A program made the translations under genes and the position numbers. A DNA stretch of 64,000 nucleotides from Amblyornis subalaris. Its lineage: Eukaryota > Chordata > Aves > Passeriformes > Ptilonorhynchidae. The DNA lies in contig JACAXG010000021.1 of assembly GCA_018881555.1 (NCBI GenBank), positions 5,814,114 to 5,878,113 on the forward strand. The letters run 5' to 3'. Below the pieces are notes generated by a model. It saw only the letters and a list, made by a program, of their open reading frames with translations. It had not been told where the DNA came from and did no database searches. Positions 38,590-51,960 of this stretch are shown one piece after another (within the stretch, counting starts at the first letter, position 1; each line of letters opens with the position of its first letter).

Positions 38590-38970
38590 TTTCTTGCTAG
38601 CAGGGCCNGGGTGCAGTTTACACAGACTGGCTGATGGGCTCCCACATTGAAACCAGCCAGCCAGTTTGCACAAGTCTCTCATTCTAAAATATGTGTAATT
38701 TATTTGAGCTGATAGAGAGGATAAGAATCAACTGTCTGTTTCCCAGTTAATAAAAAACATACAATGAGAGCAGAACTCTGCCAGCATATCTTGTTTACCC
38801 AAAAATGTTTGGCATTAAACGTGAAATCGGAAATGAACTCATTATCTGATTATTTTCATTTTGAAGAATTAACTGCTTTGGGGGAAAGGCTTGTCTTAAA
38901 CAGTCCCCTCGTATGGATGACTAATTGCAAATACATATCTCTGAAGAACACAGCAAATGCTCATGACTCC
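38590..38970. promoter_or_regulatory. Candidate conserved non-coding element
   Basis: Carries a FOX-type TTGTTTACCC near 38790, GGCATTAAACGTGAAATCGG, TCATTATCTGATTATTTTC and GAAGAATTAACTGC. A 73-codon frame (38764-38985, plus) crosses it without recognisable content. Enhancer-like by motif words only. Confidence 0.25.
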
Positions 38971-41900
38971 CAGGGCAGGACCTAGCACTATCAATTTGGC
39001 CAAGAACATTAGGAGTATCCTCTCACGTGGCTTATTCCAAAACAGAAGGAAATACATTTAAGCTAGCAGCATCATGCCCAAGCAGGTGAGAAGAGTTTCA
39101 AAAGAGGCCATGCTCCGGAATTCTTATCCAGGAAATACAGATAAGAAGTGCTGAACAATTACTTGTAGTGGATTTGCCCCTTCCCTGCCGAAAATAAAAT
39201 TATGTAGCAGTATGGATAGTTATAACTTTCTAGAGGTAAAAGTATGTTGAAAACAAGTTCTCTCAGTAATAAAAATGAACATACCTCAGTAAAAATTGAG
39301 AAAATGGAATCAAATACCCATTCAGGGCTAATAATATTTTGGGAAAACTTCCCATTCTAGGACAAAACCCAGGTCACTATGGATTAAGAGAGAACTGAGT
39401 TCAAGGCAGTGCATTGGGCTACATCCCCTTGTTTGTCTCCTGCTGTTTCTTTGATTCATTCTCATTCGTTTGATCTCAGCATTCAGTGTTTTCTGGTTAG
39501 CCCTCTCTGTAGCTGGTTCAACAGCTGCTGCTCCTTCTAGGGTTGCTGAGTGCCTCCTCTGTACTCAAAATCTGTACTTTCTTTTCCTACTGAGGACTGG
39601 AATGAATTTTAGAAAGGGTACTGTGGAGCCCTCCACTGTGTGTCAGCACAGTGCAAGTCAAACAAGCATGTGTTCTCCATTGAACATGTGGCTCTTCCTT
39701 TCTTACTCCAACTGAAATATTCCCATCCTCACATGCCCTGTGAACCTATCTGCAGTAACACCATGTGAACAGCTTAAACTTCCCATTCTTCTTAGCTGCA
39801 TCTTTTTTTTTTTTTTTTTTTTTTTTTGCTAGCCCAACTATCCCAAAGCAAAAGTAGAGGAAGGCAGCAAATGTCCCAAGATGATTCTGGGCTGCCCAGC
39901 AAGCCAACACATTGCTTCGCAGGCTTCATGCATCCCATGGACTGTGTGTAGTGCAGGCAAGGACAGCCTTGGTGCCTTCCCTTCAACTCAGCCAGCACAG
40001 AAAGCAGATATCCAACAATTAGTCAGTGGAATCACTACACACTCAGTCCCTATCACTCAGTCCAGGTCTCTTTACAGAGCAGATCCAGTCAGGAACAAGA
40101 AGTTACCCAGTCTGGGTCATCAAAATGCTACAACTCTCATTTGTGATTCTTCCTTAGTCTATGTTCTTCATTAGTTACAGTGGAAAGGGAGAAATCAATT
40201 ACCCAGACCACACCTATAAACCTCTTCAGGAATTTTAAAGGACAGATCCCATCAACTGCAATACTGACTCTCTGTGGTCACAAGACATGGTATTTCACAG
40301 GAAAATGCACAAATATAGGTAGAATTCTAGAGGGGGGAAATTGTATCATTGCAGATGTAGACTATAAAACAACATTATGGAAAAGAAATCAACCCTGGAA
40401 ACATTATATTCCCACCAGCAAAGATGCACATTCCCACCCTAGTGCTGCTATGACAATTTTCATGTACTCGTTTCTTTTTCGCGTAGCAGTGCACACACCA
40501 GTGCCTGCCTCCTTCTCTCCAGCTGGTCTACGGCAGCAAAGGGTCACCAGTACTGTTATCTTTCAGTTCCTGGAGGCTCCCTGCTCTGGCAAAATGCCAC
40601 ACTTCCTGAGCAAGTCTGTCTTGCCCTAGAAGCTGAAGAAATATTCCCTACTTGAACTGTTAAACTTTCATTTCCTATCTGATGTTGTATCAGCATGAGC
40701 AGCATTTTAAAGTCTATCTTGATGTTTGCTCTTTTTTTCTTCCAATCTCTGAAAGATCCTACTTTGGACTGAAAGCTAGAAATGAGTATGAACTTCATGA
40801 GTTCTTTGGTATAGCAAATATAAGCTTTTAAAACAAAGAATCTGAGATTTTCTTTCCATTAAACTACAGAAAGTAATTAACAGGGAGGTGTAAACAGCTA
40901 GCAAATGTGAACACAACAGAAAAGGCTGTTTGATTCTCTTTTCATTCCAAAAGAAATGGAAAAGAGGAGGAGTAATAACTATCTCAGAGGAATTTGTCAC
41001 GTGTTGTTTGCACTTATCTTTCACATCTTGTTCCTTCACAGCCTATTAGACTCGAGTTGAAGCTGCTTTCTTCAACTTCCTGCAGTAACCCATGCCAAAC
41101 CATGTCACCCATAGCCATATTTTTATCGCCTTGAATACTGATGTTTTCACTGGTTTGGGTGTTTGGGGTTGTTTTAATTGTTATTAATATGACATCTAAA
41201 ACAATTTCTAAAAAGTTGAAAGCTACATCTGCTCCCTACATTACCAAAAAACATACAACGGTACTGGTTTCCATCACTCTTGATATTGCTGTTACTGACA
41301 CCTTTCATCACCTGTAAGAGTCTAAGGACTTATGTCATTAAAGAAACGCAATCAGAATATAATGGCAATCAACTCGTCACCACCACCACGGCTTGTTAAA
41401 GAAAGCAGCCTATTGATCAATATTCATGCACAGAGAAGAGCAAATCTGCCCTAAAATTTTCATGGACACAATGTCACCTGGAGTCTTTTTCTACAGTTTT
41501 TGATTTTTAAGTTATTTCTCTCAAATTCATTTGCTTTAATCCAATTTTGGATTAAGACTGCTACTTCGACGTTGTCCTGTCACCTGCTCCCTCCACTCAT
41601 GGAGAATACGCAGGTGAAGACCTAGTGTAGCTTCAGCCAGAGTTGATCAGAGGCCCTTAGTAATTTCAATCCTCAGCAAACCACTCTCCATTTATTTCTA
41701 ACACACTGTACTGTGTCACGTAGGCACACACAGTGAGAGACCATTTCCTTCCCCTGCCTAACCCTGGAGCTGAATGGGTGGGGATGTAAATAGCACGTGG
41801 GAGGAGGCTGTGGTCTTCCTGAGGAGTAAATGGTTGATTGGTCTTGCAGCAGCTGCTGTAAAAGACACTCAGAAGATACACAGCCATCCGTGGGGAACTG

Positions 41901-44400
41901 GGGACTCACTCATTGATGTTTTTAGCTATAATGAAAAAATTGTTTGCAATAGTTTGCAATGTTGAATGACAGAGCAACAAGCTGATCTGTCTACAGTAGG
42001 TGTATATTTTCATCTGTAAGTTTTGTACATCTTTGCAATGGCTTTGGCTTGTCCTAAGTGGTAATGCTAACAATACATTCTGTTTCATACAAGCTGGAGT
42101 CATGGAGAATAGCTACCTTCCTGTGCTACTTCATTGCTAAAGGTATTGAATCATAAAGTCCCTCTGTGAATGCAGTTTCCCTCTTACCAAAAAGCTGGGT
42201 CATCAGAAATACAGACACCTATTTAACAAAACAAAGAAACAAAATAAATCCATTGAAGGCAGTAGGAATCCAACTTTTAGCATGATTGAGCTTTGACTTT
42301 GGTGCTTGGGGCTGCATCCCAACCTCATTTTCAGAGTTTTCTCCCTTTTTTTACAGGGCACAAGAGGCATGGTGCACAGGCATTTTCAAGTGGATACCTG
42401 GTCAGTGACAACTGNAACTGTTGGCATCACAGTGAATAAGAGAACAGACCTACCAGGCCAATAAGTTGCACATCTACTACTGTTTCTGTCTGCTGTCTGT
42501 CTTCAAGGAGTAATGAAGAGGAAGGAGTTGTCAGTGAGTTCTCTCTGTTAAAGGCTGATCTATTTGTAGCCCCACTGTGTTGTTTTCCATGAAGCTTTAT
42601 TCTCAAATATTTGATTTTGCTTTCCTGATGAAAATACAGTCAAGGGTATTGTCTGTTAGTACCTGGCATAGTCAGTGGACAGATTCTAAATATACTAGTG
42701 TGGTTCTGTTTGTCAAATTTTTGGGGTATGGAGATTGTATGAATCAGCTTTTCCATCAATAGAATTTGCCTCATCTTCTGGAACCACTCAGTGAGTGTGG
42801 GTACCTGGGTTGATTTCCACACTGCTGGTATTGTTTTTCAGGTTTTCTCTGATTCTGTACTCATAACTGAATGCCACATGCCTAGAGAACAGGGGGAAGA
42901 TACTGAAGCAAAGACCGGGCACACATGCCATGTTTCACAAGATTTTTCAGGATTTTTCTGCTGATTTTTTCCCTCTTAAATTGCATGCTGAACTGTGCCA
43001 TCGATTTTTTTTGCACATAGGGTATTCTCTGGTCTTAGTTAACCAGCTCCTTAGGGAGTCAGTTTTACTCAAAATACAAAGCAGACACTAGTATGACAGC
43101 CAAATATATCGTCTCAGAGAAGTAGCAAATAAATAGATCCCATTTGTCCTCAGGTTAATTTGGAAGATGAGGATATATAGCAGAAAACACATCAAGTTCT
43201 ATTGCAGGCTCTTGGGAAAGTTATGTTATATTAACCCAACTCCATCTGCAGCTCTGGAACTTGAGAGCAGCAGCAAAAATGGCCAAGTAGCTTCCAGCTG
43301 AGTAAGCACACATTTTATATAGCAGCTTGTTTTAATAAAGCATTGTTCCCTCTTATATTGAGGGTCCTAGGGCTGTAAGCAGCACAAAATCAAAAAAGCC
43401 TGCGGAAAGTTTAAGACTCAAGAAGAATAATCATATTTATTACTGTTAGAATTTACCAACAATGTTTGCAAAAGCACTTAAAGTGGAAATCTGCCTGTCT
43501 CATGCTGAAGCATCGCAAATGAAGCAAAATACCAAGAAACTTTTCAGTCTGACTAGGACACTGGCCCATTCTATCCCCTAGTCCATCTCTGAGGACAGCA
43601 CTAAATACTGAATGAGTTGAATTTTAGTCTGCTGCTGAGGTGCAAGGTTAAGGGCATATGTAAAAGATGTGATTTAAGATGAGTACCATTATTAAGAGAA
43701 AAGACTATACACGTAATTTCTTTTGTATCTCCACAAGAAACATACATGAAAACTATAAAAACAACTTCAAGAAACTTCTGGAAATATCCACATGGAAGGA
43801 AGATTGAAACCATATGAGATGTGGGCGTTGCCATAAGTCAAGGACACTTCCGAACACATGTAATGGCTATTCTCGTTAGCCTTGATGAGATGAAGTGTAT
43901 CAGAGAAGTTCTTGATAGCAAGTCCTATCACAGTGGCATTTGTGTTGCACAGATGAGATCTGTCATAAACAGGTCAGTTTTGTGAAAAGAATGTTTTATA
44001 AACCTTTAGTATCAGACCAAATGATAACAGATTCCAGCCCAGGTAGCTGTGGTGACTCAGACACATTTACAACATTGGCTTAGTCTGTATGTCACATGTT
44101 CATTTTTCCATTCTCCATGTCCTTGTGCTAGAGGACAGAAGAGGCCGATACTCTCAGCTCCTTCCAGTCCCATCCAGTCTGAATTTACAGCTGCAGTAGG
44201 ACAATCTGGCTGGTGTCTTGTTTCCAAGATACACCATCTTCTCTTTCTAGCTGTACTTTATTTTAACAGCAAAAGGTTTTCCCCATGCTTTGCATGGATC
44301 TTTGTACACTGGTAATTCTTAACATTTTTAAGCCTATCTGCCACTTTTTCCCCCCAAGTGAAGAACTACTGAAATGACAGCATGACTGTTCTGCAGAGAA
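38971..44400. other. Long unique non-coding stretch
   Basis: No gene is supported. The longest frame, 40180-40629 (plus, 149 codons), has no domain I recognise. 41330-41500 has mild enhancer-like texture (AAGAAACGCAATCAG, ATTGATCAATATTCATGC). Only one N (near 42415) occurs here, in contrast with neighbouring parts. Confidence 0.55.
39803..39827 (-). repeat. Poly-T tract (25 T)
   Basis: The longest homopolymer in the window. Read on the minus strand it is an A25 tail after TTTGGGATAGTTGGGCTAGC. No AATAAA lies close upstream and no target-site duplication is clear, so a minus-strand retrocopy is possible but not supported. Confidence 0.9.
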
Positions 44401-44415
44401 GCCACACAGAGCTGC

Positions 44416-44646
44416 ACGATGCTGATGACAGGAGGTGCTCCCCCCAAAGCGCCGTCTATGGCAAAGCGCTGCCGTCCGCGCTGTATCGTAATGACTGTTC
44501 CCGCATTGCTGCCGCAGAGCACTGGGGTTCCCATGCCAGGTATGAAAGTGAATAACCATCATTTCTTCTGCAGGGGAGATGCAATGCTAGAATTGCGTGA
44601 ACAGTGTATCGTAGCCACCCTAGCCCAATCTGGGGCCTCCCATCGG
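44416..44646. other. CpG-rich patch of unknown origin
   Basis: Thirteen CpGs in 230 bp, including GCGCTGCCGTCCGCGCTG, far above the surroundings. Frames are open on both strands, for example minus 44334-44534 (66 codons, with an AIDGALGGAPPVISIVQL-like stretch) and minus 44456-44782 (108 codons). None is recognised as a family. A donor-like CCAGGTATGA occurs at about 44537 on the plus strand. Options are a small CpG island, a fragment of a retroelement, or a decayed retrocopy. Confidence 0.3.
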
Positions 44647-44649
44647 ATT

Positions 44650-47600
44650 TTATGAACAGAAGAGGGTTGGGTCTGGCTGATAATTTGGGAAAGAGATGAG
44701 AAGGGAAACCCCCAGCACAGCAGGAACTGATGTTTGTGAAACAATAGCTGGAACTCTGACTCATTGCTGAAGCAATGTCCAAACATGAGCATCAGAGGAC
44801 ATGCTGTACTGCAGAAAGAGCCAAGCTTCTGTATAAGCTGCACACCATTAAAAAATGCTTAATTTTGAAAACGTTAAAAATCCCTCTAGACATTTTTTCA
44901 AGAGTAAGATCATTGTCCCCCAGGTGGTTTTAGATTTGGTAATTACATTTTGCCAGACCCCCGCAATTTTAACCAGATTTTAGCCTGTTCTTTGCTCTTT
45001 CTGTTTTCTACAGTGGTAGAGTACTCCACCACAAGCAGTATTAACTAAGCCTCTGTATTCACTTACCATATACCAAATCAGTGCTTTAAAAGTATTTCCT
45101 GGCTTAAGCCATATGATCATGCAGAAAGTTTGAAAAGTCTGCTGAGTTCAAGAGCTCTTGCATTTGTTGAAATGCCGTAAAGGAATGCTTTCTTTGGGAC
45201 AGGCAGACAGTCTGATTATGTGCGTAGTATGATCACAAAGCCAGGAAGAAAACAGAAAAAACTGAGCTCACCTGCCCGCCTAAGGCCAATCTTTTTGTTT
45301 CTTAATCCCGCTCTTGCTCTCACTACCTGAATGAAATCATACTTGGAGAAAGCTTGTCCTCTAGGTCAGAGCTGCAGTCACAAGACTGCCTTTTCTCTCT
45401 TGCCATAGGTTTTGCATTTCAGGAGTTGATGAAATAATTGCTGCATAAGGTAAACAAGACTTAGTTCAGCTGAATAGAATAGATTTACCCAAGATTTCAA
45501 CGGAACACTAAGAACTGTAAAAAGTTTAGGCAAAAAGCTCAGTTTCAGGGGAAGATTTTATTCACTGCAGATTTTTAAGAATGAAAACATCAGCTGAGTC
45601 AAACTATCTCAAAGCCAGAGTATTTTATATATGATCAGCTTAATAAATGGAAAAATGTGTAAATCTGCTCTTTCTAGAGCATTATAAAATGGCATTACAT
45701 AGGAGATTGATTTCCAGAGCTCCCAGGAGTATGCTCTCTTTTCCTGATGCACATGTCTAAGCACCATTAACACTGTTACCAGGGGGACAATATACATGTC
45801 AGTATAAAGTACATGATCAGAACCTTCTGAATTACAACTCCCAATTAGTGTCCCTGCATCAATTATCCCATTCAGGATGTCAAATATTTCATGAGGATTA
45901 AATTTCAAACTACACAGTCTCTCTGATATATAAAATCCCAAAAGGCTGCTCAAATATATATCAGTGTTATTATATCACATACAGCAGGTAAAAGATTAAA
46001 CAGTCTGCTGCATAGCTCTACAATTTTAAAGCTACCATGCTTTTGATACCATGTAATTTGTTTCTGCTGTTGCATCCATATACTTTTACTTGTGGGGACA
46101 CACTATGCCAAACACAAGAAAAAAAAAGATTCAAGTAAGTTTACAGTCAACATTTTCATTTCCAAAACAGTGCCAAAGTTGTAATTTAATAACCAAACTG
46201 AACCTCTCCAACCCCTCAATCCAAAAAGCAAGGGCAGGGGAGATAAGGAGAGGAAGAAGAAAGGGGCTCTACAATGCCAAGGTCTGAGAAATCTTTGCTT
46301 CATTGTGTATTCTTCACTGCCAGGGACTAAGGAATGTGTGCAGCTGGGATGTGAGCATATCCAGTTAGAAGGATTTGGGCTTTCAGATTAAATCAAGCTT
46401 CCTCTAAGAAATCTNGGAATACATTAATATTCAAGTTATAAAACAAACTTGGCCTCCATCTATTAGAGGAAGTAGATCTCCAGGTGAGCAAAATAACGCT
46501 GGGCTGATTCAACAGGGCAGAGGAACACACCTAAATTAAAATCTCTCTGTAGTCCCCAAACTAAAGTGCTTCCAGAATGAAGATGAACTGGTGAATCAAG
46601 ATCTAAATTATTTTGCACCAAGGACAGCTTTAATGCCTCACAGATTGAAATCTCTTAAATTTTAATGTTTTGTTTAACTTGTTAACCTTTCCCTGTCACT
46701 TTTCCACAGATGTCTCCATCAAAAAGTGGTCACATAAAAACGCTCTAATGAGCAAATTTACTGACTGAAACCAGAACAAAGAATCCTAATCGACTATTCA
46801 ATGCACAGAAAGCAACTTTTGAGGTTATAATAGTAAATATTGTGTCAGAAACTCAGCCCTCACAACGACACTCATCTATTTGAGATAGAAGCAAGTACCA
46901 GCAAGCCTAATCTGCTCATTGTCATTAGACCACACAATAGACTACTCTTGGACAAGCAACAACCCAAAAATTAGTTCCAGAAATAATTAAGGACATAATT
47001 TAAAATATCAAAGGAAAGAGAATCATGTTTGGCTACAAAGAGGCAAAATATAGCAAATAAGTTGTCTATTACAAAGAAATATCCAGAGTCGCAGTCAAGG
47101 GTTTCTTGTACTTCATTTGTGCTGTAATAGCATATTGAGTGAGCTAAGATAAGAAATTAGAGACAAATGTTATGAAAATACAAAGTTCTAAACTATAGTG
47201 TCTTTTAAGATCTCAGGCCAGACTTTAGAAGAGGGGTGGAAAAATTAAAAAGAAACAAAACAACCCCACAGAAATATCTGAATGAAACCAAAATGCATCA
47301 AAATGCCTAGAAGAGCCTTACACATCAATTAGCTACATTTTGCAAGTAATTTCAAGGATATTTTAAAGTCCTGAAGTTAANCTCCAGCCCCTAATGCTCT
47401 CTTTAAGCAGGAACTCCCTTTATCCCACCCCTGCCGGAGCTGTGAACCACTGAAGACAAGGACTCTTATTAGATACATGCAGAGCAAAAAGTGCAGTGTG
47501 GCTCCTCCCTGTGCTCTCATCTCAAAGCAGGCCCTGAACACAAGTCCAATGCAAATAATACCAACAACCATTGACAACAATGCATTTTCCCATTAAAATG

Positions 47601-50600
47601 CATCCCTTTTCCAAATTACATTTTTCTTACATTTGCTATTTCATACCAATTCTATTAACAAAAGCCANATATCATTTTCATCCTGTTCTGTCCTTTGCAG
47701 CAGTGTCTAAATTCACCAATTCATCAGTGTATACTACACTTTAATAAGCCAAGGTCAACCTAATTTCCTCCTCCTAGTGCTCTCTCCCCCACAACTTCTT
47801 CACGTGTTTCAGCTTTACTTTGAAGTGACTTCCTTGCCTGGCATGCTAAAATCCAGAAACAGAGTGCCTATCATTATGACTGCAGTTCATGCCCTGACTA
47901 GTCACAGCAGAAGGAGAATTAGACTATAATCTCCTAAACAATGTAGAATCTGTAAATCAAAACCAACCAGATCTTTTTGGCATGTAGATCAATGAACCCG
48001 TGGGGGGGTATGAAAATCCAAGCAACTCTTCTAAGGTAAAGTCAGCCTCAGTGTATGAATTTGTTCAGCTTGGATTTTTTTATCTCCTCTGCCCTTTATG
48101 CCCTCAAAAGAAGTGTTCAGAAAATTGTTTTTACTGCATCCTGAAAAACAGCAGCTTCTGCTGGACCAGAGGGCAAAACAGGCACACACAAACTTAAGCT
48201 TAGAATACAGGCAGTACAGAGATTCAAAACAACCTACCTTCAGTGCTACCCCACCTAGTCTTCTTGATGGTAAGGATGTTTGCATTTCTTTGCTCTAANT
48301 ATAAAAACAAACAACGGTGGCTGTTCTAATCAAAGGAGTATTAACATGCTGTCAAAAAAATTTACAATGCATTAAAACATTTATACAAACTCTAGAGTTA
48401 TTTCACTGAAGAAACACAAACTACCCATAGNCATGTACAAAAAATATTTGGAGAGAGTCAGAGGAATGGACTTGTGACTGATAGAGTAACATACAGGTTT
48501 TTTGGCATGGAATAATAATTTCCACAACACAACTGGTTTCTACTTGCAGAGGTGAAGCCCTATCGTGCTGACTGATATGTCATTGTGCATAGAATTTAAC
48601 TGGGATAGCCCAAGTCCCACTGGAAGTCACTGATGCTTTACAAGTTACCTAAAACCCCAGAGGTGTACAGGGAGCTCTCTTCCAGTAGCACAAGTGAGCC
48701 CAAATACAATCCTCCAAATAAGTCTCCATAAAGGTCAAATTTTTCCTTATCTGTCCTCATGAAAGATGCCGAATCAGAGGCTTATGGGAAAGAGTTTTAA
48801 AGTAAAAATGTTTCCCTCTAGTCATCTTTGGTTTCCCAGCTTTGATGTCTGCCACGTTCCTCATATTTTCTGGTTTTTTTCCTTAATGGCTGCAATGCTC
48901 CGGGAAGGGAGAAGGTGACAGAGGCCGATCTGCTTACCGCATACACCCAATATGTGCTTCCTAAGTCTTCCTCTTAGTGACACTTCCAAAATGGAAAATT
49001 AACAACTACCATAAANAAAAAAATCTGTAATCCTAACTCCTCTTTCCACTCAATTTTTCATGCCAATGTGGACCAGTGTGGAAAGAGAGGGCCTCCAGAG
49101 TATCAGCTTTAGTAGATGGGGACACATAGGATAGCGTGAAACAGTTGGAAGGCCAGGTTTAAACATGTAACCTGAAACACTGGAAACTAGAACTCACAGC
49201 GGGTCTTAGCAACAAAATCAACAATATAGGCAGCCCATGACATGTGATCACCAAAGCAGAAGCAAGGTTGCTTAAATATAGCCTCTGTAGGTATTAGAAT
49301 ATTTCTGAGAAGTACACATCAAGTGCGAGACAGATGCTACCAATAAGTAGAGCTTTAGACATTTATTTTTGTATTTAAATATCCAGCTATATTTATCTGA
49401 AAGACTTAACCATATCATTCTTGACAGAAAGGTATGCCAGTTACTTACTGCTGTCTAGACAAAAAGATTTAAAACTGGAAAAGATAAAACCTTTGTAAAG
49501 GAACATGGAAAAGTGCTTTAAGAATCCATGAGAAGGGCAATATCTTTGCACTTGAGTCCCCAGAGCTCTGGTTTTAAGAGCTTTGTCTGTTGGGNAATTT
49601 AGTATATTCACTATTTCATAAACAGTTTCCTAATGCTTGTTCTTGAACCTAAATTGTTTGGGTTTAGGGGCAGAGGTTAGTAAGTTACGAAAACTCTAGA
49701 AAGCTGGGAAAATCAATCAGTCTTACAGGCAGGAGTGTTGTCTGATGATCATCTGACACTTTTGAAGTTGTGGCCACGGTGTGGTGAACCACTTCAAACC
49801 AGGATATAAAGATATGAATCATCTACAGTGAGTAAGCTGTCCCACTTCCAAATTTCCTGAAAAAAAAATCCAGACTACCTGGACACTCACCCTAAGTGTT
49901 TGGACAGCTTTAAATGATCCTGTGATCTCAGTGAAGAAAATGTTCTTGAAATGAGTTACATGTTTCACCTCTATTTATAGCATAACCATAAACCAGACCT
50001 GCTAAACAGAGGTTTCCCAATCTCTGCTACAGATATTTGGTACCATGTGGTACATAAAGCTGGAAGGAAGTAGCATACAAAAGAGTTACCACAGACTTCA
50101 AGGAGCAGAAAGGTATGAAGAGTTTCACAAGCTTCCCTAAATATTCAGAAACCAATATTTTTTTTGGATAGTGCAAATATTTCTCCACCACTACACCCTT
50201 TAAGCATTTAATCACCAGCCTAAACAAACAACAGACTGAGAGCAGTGTTCAAGCAACACTTCAGAACAAGTTCCTATCAAGAGAGAGAGCTCTGCATAGA
50301 CACAGGAATGAAATCGATGCAGTTCATTCCTTGATCACGCCATTTGCATTGCACAAAAGGAATAACCGAAGACAAAGCCCAGGTGATGAAAAGTCAGTGC
50401 GCTGGCTTTATACGACTCCTTTCTCCCACTTGCAGGGAGCGATGCTGAAGTTCAGATCACGGACACAGTGCACAGCAGTGCACAGGACACAGTGCTCCCT
50501 GTGGGTGTCTTCCAGCCACGAGCTCCTGAGAGAGCTGCCGTCCAAACAGCAGGAGCATACATAAAGGTGGCGGGAGTCAGTCATCCTTCTTTTCCAAAAA

Positions 50601-50930
50601 CTTTCCATGGGCAATTGAGTAAGAATTAACTCCACTGAATACTCACCCTTATGGCCCAAGTAGATCAAATCACTCCAGAAGTTACAATTTATTCTATTAT
50701 ATTCATACTAACCTGAAATNGTGATTTAAAATACTTCCTGGTATAAGTCAACATAAGTTTAACAAAATTCACACAGCACAAATACTGAGCAATAACTTCA
50801 CCAAATGTAGTTCTTGTACACAAGTAAGTATTAATCTCATTGACTAAGAATTTTTCCGGTGACTCACTAAATCTCTTCATGGAACTAGGTGCAATTTGAG
50901 ATAAGCAGAGGTGCAAAACGTATTCCTGTC
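44650..50930. other. Long unique non-coding stretch
   Basis: No gene is supported. Frames at 45609-45953 (minus, 114 codons), 46090-46303 (both strands) and 48000-48298 are unrecognised. 50270-50600 has an octamer ATTTGCAT near 50342 and several CpGs and could be a weak element. The rest shows nothing. Confidence 0.55.
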
Positions 50931-50939
50931 TTGACACAA

Positions 50940-51960
50940 AATTATAGAAGTTGAGTTGGAAAGGACTTTAAAAGGTGATTTTGCTTGTCCTCAAGGCAGA
51001 ATCAATATTCGTGTCACTTGTTACACATGTATGTTCTCAATGATTGTGACTTCATCACCTCTTCAGGCTTGGCTCTGTTTATGTTTAGAAAGGTTTTCCT
51101 AATAACCATTCTGACTCTCCCCTGGTGTAATTTAGCTTGTTCTTTCTTATTATGCCTGCCATGAACAAAAAGGACATATTACTCCTTTCCTCTTTACAAC
51201 AGCGTGGTTCTTTTGCATCTTAATTATTGCCCTGACCCTTCCATCTTCTTTTTTGAGTGCTTAGTAACTTCAATTTTTCAAGTTCTCCTTGGCTACAGTG
51301 CTCCAAACTGAGTCCTTACCAGTATAAATTCCTAGAAGATTACTTCTGCAGGCTGCTTTCTGATCTTCATATACATACTAGCTGGTCACTTAACTTTTTA
51401 ATAATTCATCAACTCATTTTTAATTTGATTCACATTCCCAGATCTTTTCCAGAGAACTACTGTCTATTGTGTTATCCCATCCTGTATCTGTGCAGATTAT
51501 TTCTGCCTAACACTTTGCATTTGTCCCTACTGAACTTAATCCTATTTTTTTCAGATGATCTCTCCAATTTGTCAAAATCATTTGGGATTCTAATTCTGCT
51601 TTCCACATGTTCAGAACAACCTCCATCTCCCGTCATATGCAAATTTACTTCATAGAATATTACTCCTTCATTCAGATAATTCATGAGAATATTTAACAAT
51701 ATTTAATTGAGAACAACTCCTTGTAGAAACTCCTCAGTATGTTTCAATTAAACAATATAATCAGGTCATTATTATCTAGTTTCACCCTTAATTCAGTTTG
51801 GCATTTACTCACAAGACTTCATTTCCTTAGCTTTCCAATGAGAGAATAATTCAAAAGAGTCCCAAAACTTCAGTAACATAGGAGGTGGAGGCTTAACCTC
51901 TCCTCTGTACATGTGGACCTGTTACCTCATCATTGCAGGAAGTTTGTTTGCTTTCTCATA
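50940..51960 (-). mobile_element. Ancient CR1 LINE, 3' part including ORF2 end
   Basis: The plus strand reads in reverse through the 3' UTR and the end of ORF2 of an old CR1 of the kind shared by birds and turtles. Landmarks in order are ATTATAGAAGTTGAGTTGGAA (terminal repeat and start of the reverse 3' end), AAAGGTTTTCCTAATAACC, CTCCAAACTGAGTCC, TTTGCATTTGTCCCTACTG, TCTCCAATTTGTCAAAATCA, and near 51830 TAGCTTTCCAATGAGAGAAT. Coding similarity on the minus strand confirms it. Divergence is high, with indels between blocks, so it is far older than the copy at 1741. Its 3' end is near 50940; the upstream edge near 51960 is approximate and may extend a little further. Confidence 0.85.
51472..51699 (-). 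pseudogene. CR1 ORF2 reverse-transcriptase remnant
   Basis: A 75-codon open piece of the LINE polyprotein. The stretch DKLERSSEKNRIKFSRDKC, followed by KVLGRNNLHRYRMG, matches the CR1 ORF2 region downstream of the catalytic YADD/FADD motif, where family members read D-L-x-x-L-E-R-W-A-x-x-x-x-M-K-F-N-x-x-K-C-x-V-L-H-L-G-R-N. Here the tryptophan and the histidine-leucine before GRN are lost, and the catalytic motif is not readable upstream. It is a dead fragment of the old CR1 and encodes no active enzyme. Within CR1 this protein would copy the element's RNA into DNA at the target site. Confidence 0.82.

Noticed and set aside
44419..44655. Plus-strand 78-codon frame in the CpG-rich patch with a donor-like CCAGGTATGA
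   Set aside because: No acceptor, no known domain and competing open frames on the other strand; kept only as a CpG-rich patch.
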